Shown: piece after piece, positions 1 to 12,200 of the stretch | Position numbering within the stretch: position 1 is the stretch's first letter | How the letters are laid out: each line of letters starts with the position of its first letter | DNA from: Melanocharis versteri | Taxonomy: Eukaryota > Chordata > Aves > Passeriformes > Melanocharitidae | DNA length: 64,000 nt | Direction: 5' to 3' | Assembly: GCA_013397845.1 (NCBI GenBank) | Contig: VZTG01005253.1 | Location: 310,001-374,000 of the forward strand | Translations under genes and position numbers: made by a program | Notes under the pieces: model-generated | The model's input: only the letters and a program-made list of their open reading frames with translations | The model's database searches: none | Told to the model about the DNA's origin: nothing

Positions 1-923
1 ACCAGAAAGAGAAGTGAGGAGAAGGCATGAGCGACTTCATCAGGCAGCAAAACTGCATTCTTTGCTATCCTCAAGGTGCACTGAAAGTTTTCCTTTCTCT
101 TTCAAAACTCATCAGCTTCATCCAGGTCTCAGTGCCAGAGCTCTGGGTCCCTGAGGATGTGTGTGAAATCAGAAATAACCCACATTTCCCCAAATTTTTG
201 GCCACCTGGCTGTAACATGATCATTGCAATCAGGGTGCCTCTTGCTGCAAGGGGGCCCTGGGGAAGTGCCCTGTGGCTCTGCACTGCCTGAAGAACAAGG
301 TGATGTGGGGAAATGCTACAGTCCCCAGCACTGCCCCTACAGCTCCAGTCAGGGCTGCAGGCCAGGCTGCTGCCCCAAAGGTCAGGGGAATGCTCTCTCC
401 ACCCACTCAGCAATGACCAGATACTGCCTGCCCCTGTCCAGCAGCAGAAACACCTCTATGGAAATGACCCAAGGTTAGAAAAAAGTGGCAATTAAGTGCA
501 TTGATGTAAACGGGGTCACTGGGCCATAAGAGGACTTGGAAACAGTCTCAGGTGCAGTAGTTCTGGGAGACTGGAGGGGAGCAGCAAAACATTGCAGAGC
601 TTCAGAGCCCAGCCATCCTTTGCAGGAGTAGCTCACAGCCTTTGCACCCACCCAGCTACATCCCATGGCCAGCTTTGGAGCCCAGCAGGCAGCCACAGGG
701 CTATGTGTCCCCAGGAGTACCTTGGCCTCAGCTCAGGTCTTGTGCCCTCTTACTGAAAGTCTCCATATCATGTTACCCACCCTCAGAGCCTCCTGCTAAT
801 GATTCATATATCAATAACTGCATTTTGCAGTATTGGCATTTACAGTGACTTTACTGAGTCGAGAAAAAGCAGCTGTTTACAGGCGCACAGAAATCAAAGA
901 TCATCAGTGAGACCTTCTGCCCT

Positions 924-942
924 GCACCCCCCCCCCCNGGGG
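924..942. repeat. C-homopolymer with embedded N, followed by G-run
   Basis: A run of about eleven C residues is followed by a single N at 938 and then GGGG. This looks like an unresolved homopolymer base call rather than a biological feature. Confidence 0.8.
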
Positions 943-3776
943 CCGTGGGAAGGAATAGCCTGCTTGTCCTGGTGCACTGAATGGTGGTATTGTTGTCACA
1001 GCTGAAGAAGGGAGATTGGAATTGAATTTTAGGACATTATGATAATCTGGCCAGGGAGGAAAATAAAAATACTAGATAAAATCTATTTCTGGACATGTGT
1101 GTTTCAGGGCTGGAAAAAGCCTTTCTAGAATTATTGAACACGGCCACATCCAAAATAAGTTTTTGACAAGTCTCATGAGTGCCTGCTGTGTCTGTGTCCC
1201 CCCAAAAACCTGCCTAAGGGTGCTGGCCCCTCTTTGAGAATGCTTTAGGGTGCTGGCTAGGTGGATGTCTGTTGCTGTGCATGAGGCAGGGCTGCTACTC
1301 ATCAAAAGTACCCAGCACTGGGACTAGGAAGCTTCATTAATCAAGGAGGTCAAATCACGCTCCACAGATTTATGAGGGTAATGGGGGGCTTTGCCCTGGG
1401 ACCAAAAGCAGATGGCTGGCATGGTGTGAACCCCACTCATAAGGGCACCCTTTACCTAACACGTGTGAAATGCAAGCTCAGCCCCCTGCCCTGAGCACGC
1501 ACGCATCCTCCCTTCGGGCAAAGGAGAGTGCCGTGCGAGTGCTCCTGCGTGGGAAGCAGACCAGACCCCTGAGCCATCCTCCTCAGGCCACCGAAACCCC
1601 TGACTTGCAGGAGATCCCAGCAGGAGACCCCAGTGCAGGCCTCTCACCTTTGGGTGCTGCCTGCCTGGCACTGCCAGAGGTGGGAGCACAGCCCAGGATG
1701 CCTGGATGGAGAGAGTCCAGCAGGAGAGGGTCAGCACAGAGCACACCCGGCGTGGGGGAAGGTGCTGTGTGACCCTGCTATGGACCATGTCTCTGTGTGC
1801 CTCTGGTTGATCTGCAGGTTGTATAAACTCCCAAAAAGGATAAATTTAGCTCCTTTATTTAAAAAACGCCAACGAACAATTCTGTGATCTCTCCCTTTCC
1901 TTCTGTTTGTTGTTTTTTTTCCCTCGATAACAGCAGTTTTCTGAGAACTGTCATTCGACAGATGTCTCTCACTTCACTGAATACCCTTGGCAAGAAGAGT
2001 CCTGCCCAGCAGGAGTGGGGGATGAGTGGTGGGGGAGTGGGATTTTCATTGAACTCTGTGTCATGAGTCTCAAGCAGGGTCTTTGGAGTCATTGGGATAG
2101 ATTAAAGGCTGAATCAGTTGTTTTCTCTCTTCAGTTGGGGGTTTCAGGTTCAAGTTTGGCTTTGTGGCAATGCTGTACGTGTCAGATCAGAAGCAGGTTC
2201 ATTGTTTTGTGAGGTGGTCGGTGATCTTTGCCATGCACCCTGCCAAATCCACCAATCTCAATACTTATTTCTAGGAAGGAATAAATCTAGTTACACATTC
2301 ACAGCAACTGTGATAAATGCAACAAATACATCTTTGTGTCAGTATTATACCTTAGGAACAGAACAAGTTCTTCATAACAACTGGAATATATTTTTTGAGC
2401 CAGGCCTGGCATTTACAAGTATCTCCACAACTTCTGCTTATAGCAGTAGTAAATTCTAAATAGTGGTATTTCATAAGGGTGCCTTGGGATCACAAGCTTC
2501 ATTATCCATTATGGATGCTGATCCCAGGCACTCAGATCAATATAAAGATGTACTGATAGTGAAATTCTAATGCATAGCCATATTCCAAAATGTTCCAATC
2601 CCAGCAGGATGACAGCTAAGCATAAAAGTGCCACAAATGCTCCTAACCTGTTTTAGTAAAACACTCAGTTTTACAGTAATTTTTCCCAGTCTGCTCTTCC
2701 TTTGAAATGTTGATTCAGACAACATTTGAATTAATAGTATCTCCATTTAAACTGTTCACCTTGTCTCTCTGAAGACTCAGCTTTTTAAGTCCTGAAACTA
2801 AGTAGGCAGAAGTAGAACTATTTCATCTTTAGCCATGTACCTTTTCAATACCAGGTTGCTAAAGAGAATATTTTCTCGGAAGACAGTGTAGCTTAGGCTG
2901 GTGGTTCAATGGCTGTACAAGTAGGTACAACACAGAGATAGTTTGATACTAAAACCTGCTTGTTCTCAGCCCTTGTCCTCAGATTTCTCTGATCTCCCTT
3001 TTTCTTGAGGATCTTAGCACTTACAGTCACTCTATCAGGAAAAGTTTCCATCATCTTTTCCCACTTACTAACATTTACTGGAACAACAGAAATATTTCTG
3101 CCTCTGGATGAAGATTGAATGCATTATTTTTGCTGTTTCCTGAATCATTTAGACGCCATTTAAAAATGCCCCTCAGCATGGGCCGTTCTGGAGATGTGCA
3201 GAGTGAGATTGGCCATGATCTCTAGAGCTGTGCAGTGATGTGCAGGTCACCACAAAGGCCCTGGGGGCTGATCCCCCTGCACTCCATCCCCATGGGCAGC
3301 CCCAGAGGGGTGCTGTGGTGGCTGTCCATGCCAGCACCCCACTGCTGCTGCTTGTATGGGTGCAGAACAGCACCACCCAGCCCCACTGTCACCCCTGCTG
3401 TGGTGAGAGGTGGTGAGAGTTGAGTCTTTGGGAAAAAACCCTGAGTTTGGGGTCCTTTATAGCATAGCCCCATTCCATCTGCTTTTTGATAGCTCAGAAT
3501 ACTTTATTCAACCAAGTAGCTTTTTATGCAGTGACAGGAGCCACATCAATAAAAAGAGCATTGGTTTGTTGTTGTAACAAAGCCAGGAGGACAGCTGAGC
3601 AGCTCCAGAGGGACAAGGACTGTAAAAGGATGTCTGGATGCTAAAGTGAGCTCATTAACAGCTGAACAGCCACTGTGATTGCACTGGAAGTTAATTCTAC
3701 ACTTTCTAGCCCCTGCCTTCTGATATCAGCCTGGAAAAAAAAAGAATATATATCTATAAAAATAATTTCTGTTAAA

Positions 3777-3796
3777 TATTTATATATATATATATT
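3777..3796. repeat. (TA)n microsatellite
   Basis: An uninterrupted TA dinucleotide tract sits in a wider AT-rich patch (3740..3800) of the ATP4B upstream flank. Confidence 0.85.
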
Positions 3797-6700
3797 TGAT
3801 TGTTATCAGTAGGGGAAATAAGGCCTATGGAGATTTAGCTCTTAACAAATATGGTATTAATCAGACTGACATCAATGGAGGAATCAGCCATGCATATTTG
3901 AGGGAAATTTTCAATGAAGAAGAGGTGCATCTGTAAAAGCAGATTTTCCCAGTGGCATTTTAACACCCACAGCTTGAGACAATGCTTTCCACTGGTATTG
4001 ATTTCTCACCTTATTGGAGCTGACCTTTCCCTGCAGCCTGACACAGAGTTAAGGTCCAAACCAACACAGCCAAAGGCTTTGCAAACCTGCTGCGTGCAGG
4101 CAAACCCTGACGGCTTCAGGCTTCCTTACCTTAGTTGGGGCTCCCTGTAGTGCTGAGCAGGGCAGGAGCTTTCAGTGCCTGCTGGGGACCAGGTTCTGAA
4201 GATGTGACAAAGAAAACAGACATCTTCTCACCAGGGTCTGGCAAGGCTCCACCATGGTCAGGGAGTGTCCACTTTGGCTGACACCAGGTTACATCCTCCA
4301 AATACTCGTGAATTTGCAACTTAATAGGGCTGTGTTAAAAAAAAAAAAAAATCCATATATAATTTTGACTGGCTCATGCTGAGACATCATGTTACTGAGC
4401 TGACAAAGCAGTATTCTCTTTAGGCCAGATCCCAAAGTAAACTTAAGCCAGTGGGCACATTGCCATGGATTTTAGAGGATTTGAGGTTGGCGAGGCCAGA
4501 TCTTGAACGCCATTCAATTTTGGACACCTTATTACCCCCAAGCCACTGACAAGCTGGGAGGAGTTCAAAAGAAAATGGCAGTAACAAAGTTTAAGATAAC
4601 TGGCTTAGGAAGTAAGACTGAAGAGTTATTAAATTATTAATAGCTTGGCTAAGCAGTATCTCAACAGTCTTTGAAGTAGGGAGGCACAAAGGAAGGAGCA
4701 AAAGGCAGAGAGGAGCAAAATGTCACAAGGTGACAGTGCCACAACAGCCGTGGTGAGGCCAGGCTGGAAGAAGCCCAGATTTGAAGGCTGAGCCAGTTGA
4801 GGGATGCCTCTGGCTGTCCCTGCCACCCACAATGCCCCACCACCTTAGGGCCACAAGAAACAGTGGATGGGGAAGTGCAACATCAAGAAACAAGTGCACA
4901 GGCTGAAAAGTGTGTATATGGTTTTAACTGTGGTATTCTTTCCTGTAACAGCTAGTTTGGAGCAATAATGATTAGACTCTTAAAATTTCATTTATGTCTC
5001 CAGTAAATTCTTGGCTTCCCTTGATGACCACCCCTTTTGTCCATTAACAAGATTTTGAGTGTAACGAGAGCCAGGGTGCAGCTTTGCAGATGGGCATTCA
5101 GCTGGGCATGTGGCTTGTTTCCTTGCTACACCACATGAAACTCTACGGCCTGCGATAGCCTGTGCAGGCAGAGATACCCCTTCAGTGGAAGGTGATGAGG
5201 TCAGAATTGCTGGAGATGTTTCATGGGATGTTTAATGTTTCCAAGGACCCCATTATCTGGCATCATCTGAAAGACACCACAAGCAGTAGTAAATTGCCCC
5301 AAAACAGCAGGCTTTGGCACTCAGCCATGTCTGAAAGGAGCACCACTGGGCATTGCTAGGTTTATTTTTGCGTTCAGTTTAGCAGTTTTTCATAGCAGTA
5401 ATTTCCTTTGGATTCTCAGGAGGCAGAGGGGGAGTAGAGGGATCTGGCTAGGCTCATGGTGGGATCAGCAGCCCTTGGACAAACCAGAGCAGGACAGAAA
5501 AGCAGAGACCAGCCAAGCCCAGGAGAGAGGCTGCTTTGCCTTTTCCACTGCCTGATCATGCTGTGCTATCATAAACCCAGCACAGCACTATTGCCAATAC
5601 CCTCCCTTGCTCTTATTGCTTTCCCTGAGGCTGAAAACAGTGGGAACATCAGTTCGGTTCAACTCCAAGATGTTTGCACTGCTTTGCTTCCCTGAATTGC
5701 TCAGGCTGCATATCAGATGTCTTTATTTCAAACACAGAATAACTGTGCTCCCCAAGCTTGAAAAAATGCCAGTGTGTTTTCTTCTGTCTGCAAAATACAG
5801 GAGAGAGGCAAATGAGAAGGATTATTAGTGAAACACAATGCAGCAAAGGAAAAAACATAAAAGAAAAAATATCACACCTCAAACTCTGAAACTAGATAAA
5901 AACTGGATGCAAAGAGTGTTCCTTCACTGTGCTACACCATCTGAGGGACTGGGATTCTCCTACATTCTAAATTTTTTATTTCAGAAAATTTTCAGGAAAA
6001 AGAATTGCCCTCTCCATGAGAAAGTCAGAGAAAGCCTGACATGTCCAGTCACCTTCTGACTTTTTAATACAGAAGACAGACATGGGCCAAAGGCAAAGGC
6101 ATAAATCTCATTTCTGCCGTGGAAGGAAGATGAACTTCCAATACCAGCCTAGCGTACAGCCCCCAGGTACATGAGGGAGGGAGCCCACAGGATCCTCCCC
6201 CACATATTGCTGCACCAGGATGGATTCTCCTCCCAGCTGATGCAGTCGGTGCTGCACACTGGGGAGTCACCAAGGCATCACGGGATGAGCACCTCCTTCA
6301 GGAGACAGGCTGAAATCATGGTGCTTGGAGAGGCAGCACCATGGAACCACCCAGCAGGCTGACCCCTGTCGTGGTGCTGGGAATGCTCCAGTGAGGCTGC
6401 AGGCAGTGACCTGTCCCTCCTGGTGTTCCCCACCACCACCACCTCCTGCACAGCCTCCTCAAGAGGGAGGAATCGGTGCCCTTATCACGAGTAAACAAAG
6501 TTAATGTTTTATTAACATTGACACCGAGTTCCCAGTCAGTTCCAGGTGAACCTAGAGCTGTTCAAGCTGGTATGGCATGTAAGGAGCCTGGGATAAAGCC
6601 AGGCCTGGTGTGCCAAGGAGTGCACACAGGTCTCCTCAGGACAACACTTCCAAGGGATAACATCTCAGCCTGGATCTAAACTTTTAGGCACAGTGCTCTG

Positions 6701-7961
6701 AAAGTGGCCTTCAGACTTATTACTCAAGTTGCTAATTGTGCAAACCACGGAAAGAGGAAGGGGCTTCACCTCCCTGTTTGTACATATAATTCAGCTACCT
6801 CTGGTCACGGGAGTGTGAGCCTGGCAAACGCATTCTCCATTGGTTTCTTTTGGAGCATCTTGGTCTCCCTAAGCCCAGGCTTTGTCTTGCTGGTACCTTG
6901 GTCAGCAAGAGAGGAAAAGTGCAAAGGATCCTGCCTAGCCCTGCCCACCACCATGCCTGGGCTGTGCAGGAGGGGAAGCCAGGCCATGGTTCCACCTCCA
7001 GCCTTGTGGCACTCCAGGTTCCTGAGCAACCTTCCCTCTCTCCTGTGTGACCTTCCCTCTCAGCCGTCCTTCCCTTCGGGGTCAGCCCAAGGTCAGTGGT
7101 GCAGGCATTAAAAACCAGCCAAGAAAAGCAAACATTAGTCCCTCTTCGAGTAGCTCTGGGTACATTAAACACAACAAAAGGCTCTGGGTCAAGGGATTGG
7201 CACAGCAATGGGACCAGGCTGGCTGCAATGGCCACAATGCCAAGGAATGGTGGCAGAGATGGATGCCGATGGGCAGCCCTGCAGGGGCAGGTCAGGAAAG
7301 GGGGCACTGGATGAATCCTGATGGACTGTAAAGCAAGAGGGAGCTTAGACCTGCCCTCCTGTGGGGCCATGAAGAGTTGCCCACTGGCCAGTAACAAGTG
7401 TCCTGACAAATTACTGCAGTGTCCAGGAGCCCATAGAATAGCAATTGCTCCATCCTACCTTGATAAACCACTTCAGACAGGCAGCGTTCATTTTCACTCA
7501 TGCACAAACTTTCCAGGAGAATCCCAGATTTGTCACAGCAGCACATGGATGCTGTCCATGGCTCAGCCATGCCAAGCATCTGGCAATTTACCAGGTTCCA
7601 GGTCAGCTTGTTTGCGAGGTGGTGGAAAATCCCCAGGATCCCAATGGGAAACTTCTACACTCAGAACTCTTGCACTTAAGAAGGTGCTGCTCTTGATGGC
7701 CCTTCTCTCTTCATGGTCTCTGTTGCTCCAAAACAGAGGAGGGACAGGGGACAAGCCCATGAAGGTGACATGGCTTGGGAGCAGGCTGTCCATATACACA
7801 GCATGCAGCCCAGTGTCCCCTCTGGGCCCCTCATGCTGCCACTTGGATCCCACCAAAGACATAATTAATATTTTTGCATGTGTTCCCAGGTCTGGGTCTT
7901 GGAAGAGGGGAGGGCAGCCCACCAGGGTTTTTTTGTGATACGAAACAGGGGAGACCTATTG

Positions 7962-8242
7962 CATGCTCAGGGACAAAGGGTAATGGCCTTAAGCTGAAGG
8001 AGAGCAGGTATAGATCAGATGCTAGGAAGAAATTATTTGCTGTGAAGGTGGTGAGACAATGAATCTGATGTCTCAGAGAAGGTGTGGGTGCCCCATCCCT
8101 GGAAGTGTTCAAGGCCAGGTTGGATGGATCTCTGAGCAAGCTGGTCTAGTGGAAAGTGTCCCTGTTCATGGCAGGGGGGGTGGAACTAGGTAATCTCTAA
8201 GGTCCCTTCCCACCCAAACCATTCTGTGGTTCTGTGATTCTG
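7962..8242 (+). mobile_element. CR1 LINE 3' end (+ strand), 5'-truncated
   Basis: The sequence follows the familiar CR1 3' terminal region. A segment like the end of ORF2 (GGAAGAAATTATTTGCTGTG, about 8022..8041) leads into GCCCCATCCCTGGAAGTGTTC (about 8090..8110). The untranslated tail then has GTCCCTGTTCATGGCAGGGG (8158..8177) and ends in short ATTCTGTGGTTCTGTGATTC repeats at 8221..8240. The copy is strongly 5'-truncated and has an internal lesion near 8050..8080, where the usual 'ACTGGAACAGG' stretch is missing. CR1 copies are typically 5'-truncated and end in an 8-bp-type microsatellite rather than poly(A), as here. Confidence 0.88.
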
Positions 8243-8767
8243 GCTTGACTGAGTTGAGCTCTGTCCCAGTATCAGTACTGGCCCCTCAGGGACACTGCTC
8301 CATGCTGGCTGCAGCTGGATGTCTGCGTGCTGAGTGCCACACTGCGGTCCCAGCTGTCATCCAGCCACCATCCGTCCCCCAGCCCTTCCCAAGCCAATGC
8401 ACAGCTCCCCACCTGGCTGCTGTGCCACCAGCTCTGCTGATGTCAAACTGGGTGATGTGGATTTGGAAAGCCCCCATGTCTGCCCACCAGTCCACTTGCC
8501 TCACAGACTGGTGGATGTGGTGCACCCTTAGTAAATCCCAACCACCTTCTTGTCTTCCATCTGCTGGCAAATAGCTTCCAAAAGTAGTTGCATACTTAAC
8601 AAGTAATTACTTGTTTTCTAACCATGTCCCCTGCAATACCCTATGTCCCAACAAATGGCTACACGTTGTAGTGGGAGAACTATATCTACTACTTGCAGGT
8701 TAATTGGAAAAAAAGAAAAATAAGAAAACCCAGAGAGAAACAAGTTCTCCTTTGCTTTATCTGCTCT

Positions 8768-8946
8768 GATAACAGCTATCACACAGAGTCTATCGCAAAC
8801 CCTACGGACGCTTGGCGAAATGCGTAACTCTGCCGACCTGCTAAGGCAGTCAAGAGAAAGGAGAAGGGCATTTGATAGGAACAAACTTTCCCTTGCCAGC
8901 ACTATCAACACCCTTTATAAAGAATTGTATCTGCAGCAGGTTGATA
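8768..8946 (+). promoter_or_regulatory. Cluster of GATA core motifs upstream of ATP4B
   Basis: Six GATA/TATC cores lie within 180 bp directly upstream of the TATA box: 8768 (+), 8777 (-), 8791 (-), 8874 (+), 8903 (-) and 8943 (+). Mammalian gastric H+/K+-ATPase alpha and beta promoters are known to be driven by GATA-4/GATA-6 through GATA-type sites. The flanking bases here do not fit the strict published gastric motif, so only the cores are claimed. Function is inferred from position and gene identity. Confidence 0.5.
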
Positions 8947-9010
8947 GTGGTGAGCAGGGGCTTTCATTGGCACAGGAAGCAATCTCGGTGACCTTCAGTG
9001 GAGAAGAAGG

Positions 9011-9017
9011 TATAAAA
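9011..9017 (+). promoter_or_regulatory. ATP4B: TATA box of ATP4B
   Basis: TATAAAA lies 98 bp upstream of the ATP4B start codon. It would place transcription initiation near 9040 and give a 5' UTR of roughly 70 nt. No other TATA-like element lies closer to the ATG. Confidence 0.75.
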
Positions 9018-9108
9018 CCCAAAGTCTTTTTCTTGGTCGACTGTCAGGGCACCAGCTGAATTTCTTAGTTTCCAAGGAGGACATATTTTTGGGAACTTTT
9101 CTGAGAAA

Positions 9109-9220
9109 ATGGCAACTTTAAATGAAAAGAAGACCTGCAGCGAACGGATGGCAGATTTCCGTCGTTTTGTCTGGAATCCAGAAACAAAGCTCTTCATGGG
9201 AAGGTCCTTAATTAACTGGG
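9109..9220 (+). CDS. ATP4B: ATP4B coding exon 1 (residues 1..37)
   Basis: The start is chosen at the ATG in GAAAATGG context (A at -3, G at +4), which gives the conserved H/K beta N-terminus. The exon ends in phase 1 with donor G|GTAGGT. It encodes the cytosolic tail, including DFRRF (16..20) in place of the mammalian FxRY-type endocytic signal, and WNP (22..24), conserved in P-type beta subunits. Confidence 0.96.
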
Positions 9221-12200
9221 GTAGGTTTTCACGTGCAAGATTCTCCTCTTCCTTCTGGTATACTTTAAAACTGTGTGGTGGGGGGTGTCATCCTAATAAG
9301 CGGGACACAATGACTCAATGTAGATGTGTTGAAGCCAGCAGTTCTCATGCGTGCTTCTAAGCCACTTTTTGGGTGGCCCTATGAGCTGGATCAAGTAGAT
9401 CAAAACATTGATCCATGTAGTTCCTGCAAATGTATGACTTCAAAGGGGTTTTGAACCAAATACTTCATGAGAAGAAAAATTAACACATTAACAGGTAACT
9501 TACCAATAACTAGGGGTAATGGTTACAGTGCGGTTTTGACATTGCTAATTAAAAGGGGGTTCAGGTACATGGAGCAATTTGCTAAATTGGTGAGTTTGTC
9601 CAATTCTTTGGAAACAAGTTTTGTTTTTAATTCCTTCCTGAATTATTGTCTGCTCAGGAGATCTTGGTTCTTATCACTGCGTGCTAGCATGTATTTCATA
9701 CCAGCATGTATTTCATACTAGCAAATATTTCAGCTGAGCCTCCCTTCCCATAGCCAAACTTGTGTCTACAATGATGATCTGTATTATGATCTACATTCTG
9801 GGAAGGGCAGCTTGGACCATTGTAAGGAAGATCCATACTCTTCTCACAGACTGTAAGAGTAGATGCAAGTTTCCAGGTGATTTTTTTTTCCTGCCAGGAA
9901 GCCTGTGCATGCAGTTTGTCGGCTACTCCTAAAAACAGAATTTTACAGACAATGCAACTGAAATATGAGCCTTTCCAGTTGGTAGAGAAGAAGGTACTAC
10001 AAGGCACCAGATCACAAGGAGAGGTTTCTAACAGCACCCCTCCAAAACAACTACTGGCTGCTTCTACCGCACCAGCCATGTGTAAGACACTTCATGCACA
10101 TAGTCAGAACCACAACGTTACTCTTACATTATCTCACAGCAGAATAAAGTAGCAAGATGGCACATTTTGCTGTTGGTGATTTCAGCTGTATAAGGCAGTG
10201 AAGTGATATGGGTCTAAAACCAACATGCCTGAAGTACTGACATCTGTCATCCAAATAACACGAGAAGCAACTTGAGTTTGTCAAAGAAATACCTCATCAT
10301 CTGTGTCGCTTAGTCCATGTGTAGTAAGTAGATAAATGGTCTTAATATGTGAAATTACCTCAAGATGCCACATAACCTTTAAGCTTTAAAAAATCTGAGC
10401 TCAGAGCCAACTCTTTCAAAAATCCTTAAAACACTTCTTTTCTAGAAGAATATTCTTCTGAGTGTAAAGAAAATATTCCAAAGCACCTGTCCCTTTACTG
10501 GGAAAACATTCCTGGGGACAAGGCTGCAAAGGAGACGGCTGCTGCTGCTGGGATCATCTTGGCTGCAGAGAGAGCACTGCACCACCTTGCTCAAAAAATG
10601 AAATTCTGCCCTTATTCTTTTCCACAGTGTGGATCAGCCTTTACTACCTGGCTTTCTACGTGGTGATGTCGGGGCTGTTTGCACTCTCCATTTATTCTTT
10701 AATGAGGACGATTAATCCGTACGAGCCGGATTACCAAGACCAGCTGAAATCCCCAGGTACTGCCAGGGTCCCACAGCAGCTGTGTAGGGCTGGGCTGGGC
10801 TGAGAGGCACTGGCAGAGCCCAGGGCTGAGGGGAGACCAATGCGGAATGAATCAGGTCAATTCTGCCCAAACAATCCCTGCAAAGTTTAACCTCTGCCTG
10901 AAAACACTTCCAGGCTTTAAAAAAAAAAAACCTGGCACATTTATTTATATGGATTTTATATATGAATATACTTATATATTCATATGTTTATGAATATATA
11001 ATCTGAAAAATTATATATATATATATATATTCATTTATTTCATCTCGCTATTGGGACAATCAGTACCTGCCTATAGCAGGTCACCTTGTCTCCCCATGGG
11101 CAGGGGTAAGTCCCTGGGAAGTCCTAGGTTCTGCTCCAACCCCCCAAGCATCACAGAGGGCTTTGGGGTGCCCAGCAAGATGCAGAGGCCATGGGGTGAG
11201 CAGCCTGGGGTGGGTATTTCCACACTTGCCAGCACCATGGAAAGTCCCTGGGACAGCAGGAATACCCTGCAAGCAGGATGTGCTGTGCCAGTAGTCAAGG
11301 AAGTAAAAATAAGACAAAGATGTGGGATTAGGAATACAGATTTGGGGGACATGAAAAGAGACAGGGAAGATGATCAGAGACCATGAGTGCACACTGCTAA
11401 AACTTCACACCCCAATGGCTTGTTTTCACAATGGGAGGGAAAAAAATAGCCCTAAAAATTATTCTGTCAGATGCTTTTGTGTTTTGAAGTTTCTACTCAC
11501 AGTATTCAGCAAGCTTGGTGTTTGCTGGGAAAATAATTCCTGTGACATATTATGTGTGGCTTTTTCAAAAGCTGCTTCTCATGCTGCTGTATGATCTGTT
11601 TCTTTAACCTGACGTGACTGTTATTGCTAACAAGTCCTGGGGAAATCCAGTGCAATTGCTGGAATGATTTTACAAGTTGTTCTTGTAACAGCATGGATAT
11701 ACGTGAAAAGAAAATAATTCAGCAGCAGCACAGGCTTTAAGGTGTTGGTTGAACAACTCACAGCTGAGGTGGTTTCTGTACATAGTTAAATCCTCCCCAA
11801 AAAGGCTGGAGGATCTCCTACACTTTCAATGAGTCTTGATGCAGCATAACTGCTACTGTCAATTTAAATAAACAAATCTGTGCCTGGCATCTCTCCTCTG
11901 CTTTGTCTTCCCTCTTCTTCCTCCTGAAGGTGTAACCTTACGACCCGATGTTTATGGGGATAGAGGACTACAAATTTATTACAACGTATCCGACAACAAA
12001 ACCTGGGAAGGTTTAGTGACAACTCTTCACACTTTTCTGACAGGTAAAAATGAAATTTCTTGCATAATACTGAAAAAAGAAGCTGCCTTATCTCCCATAC
12101 TAGGTCTGAGGACCTTAAGTCAGTGCTTCCATTTTACATTTGTCCTTCTCAAATCACAGATTTTGAGTGGAAAGTGCATCTTCTGAAAGGGATGAACAAA

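Larger units (their letters stand above)
1..9000. other. ATP4B upstream flank, no recognisable exons
   Basis: I found no exon of a protein I recognise on either strand of this stretch. In human the gene divergent from ATP4B is GRK1, but none of the open frames here resembles a GPCR kinase (no kinase motifs), so GRK1 must lie further left or be absent. Composition is mixed and locally GC-rich (about 3.2..3.45, 6.2..6.5 and 6.9..7.9 kb). This produces long chance open frames, including about 200-codon ones near 6.8..7.4 and 7.3..7.9 kb that lack domain signatures or similarity to anything I know. Recognisable contents are a C-run with one N at 938, a TA microsatellite near 3.78 kb, a 15-A run near 4.34 kb, and a CR1 3' end at about 7.96..8.24 kb. 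Confidence 0.6.

Noticed and set aside
6795..7938. Overlapping 204/205-codon open frames in the ATP4B upstream flank
   Set aside because: They lie on opposite strands of a GC-rich, stop-poor stretch with no domain signature or similarity to GRK1.
1..9000. GRK1 exons, expected from synteny
   Set aside because: No kinase or RGS-like peptide was found on either strand.
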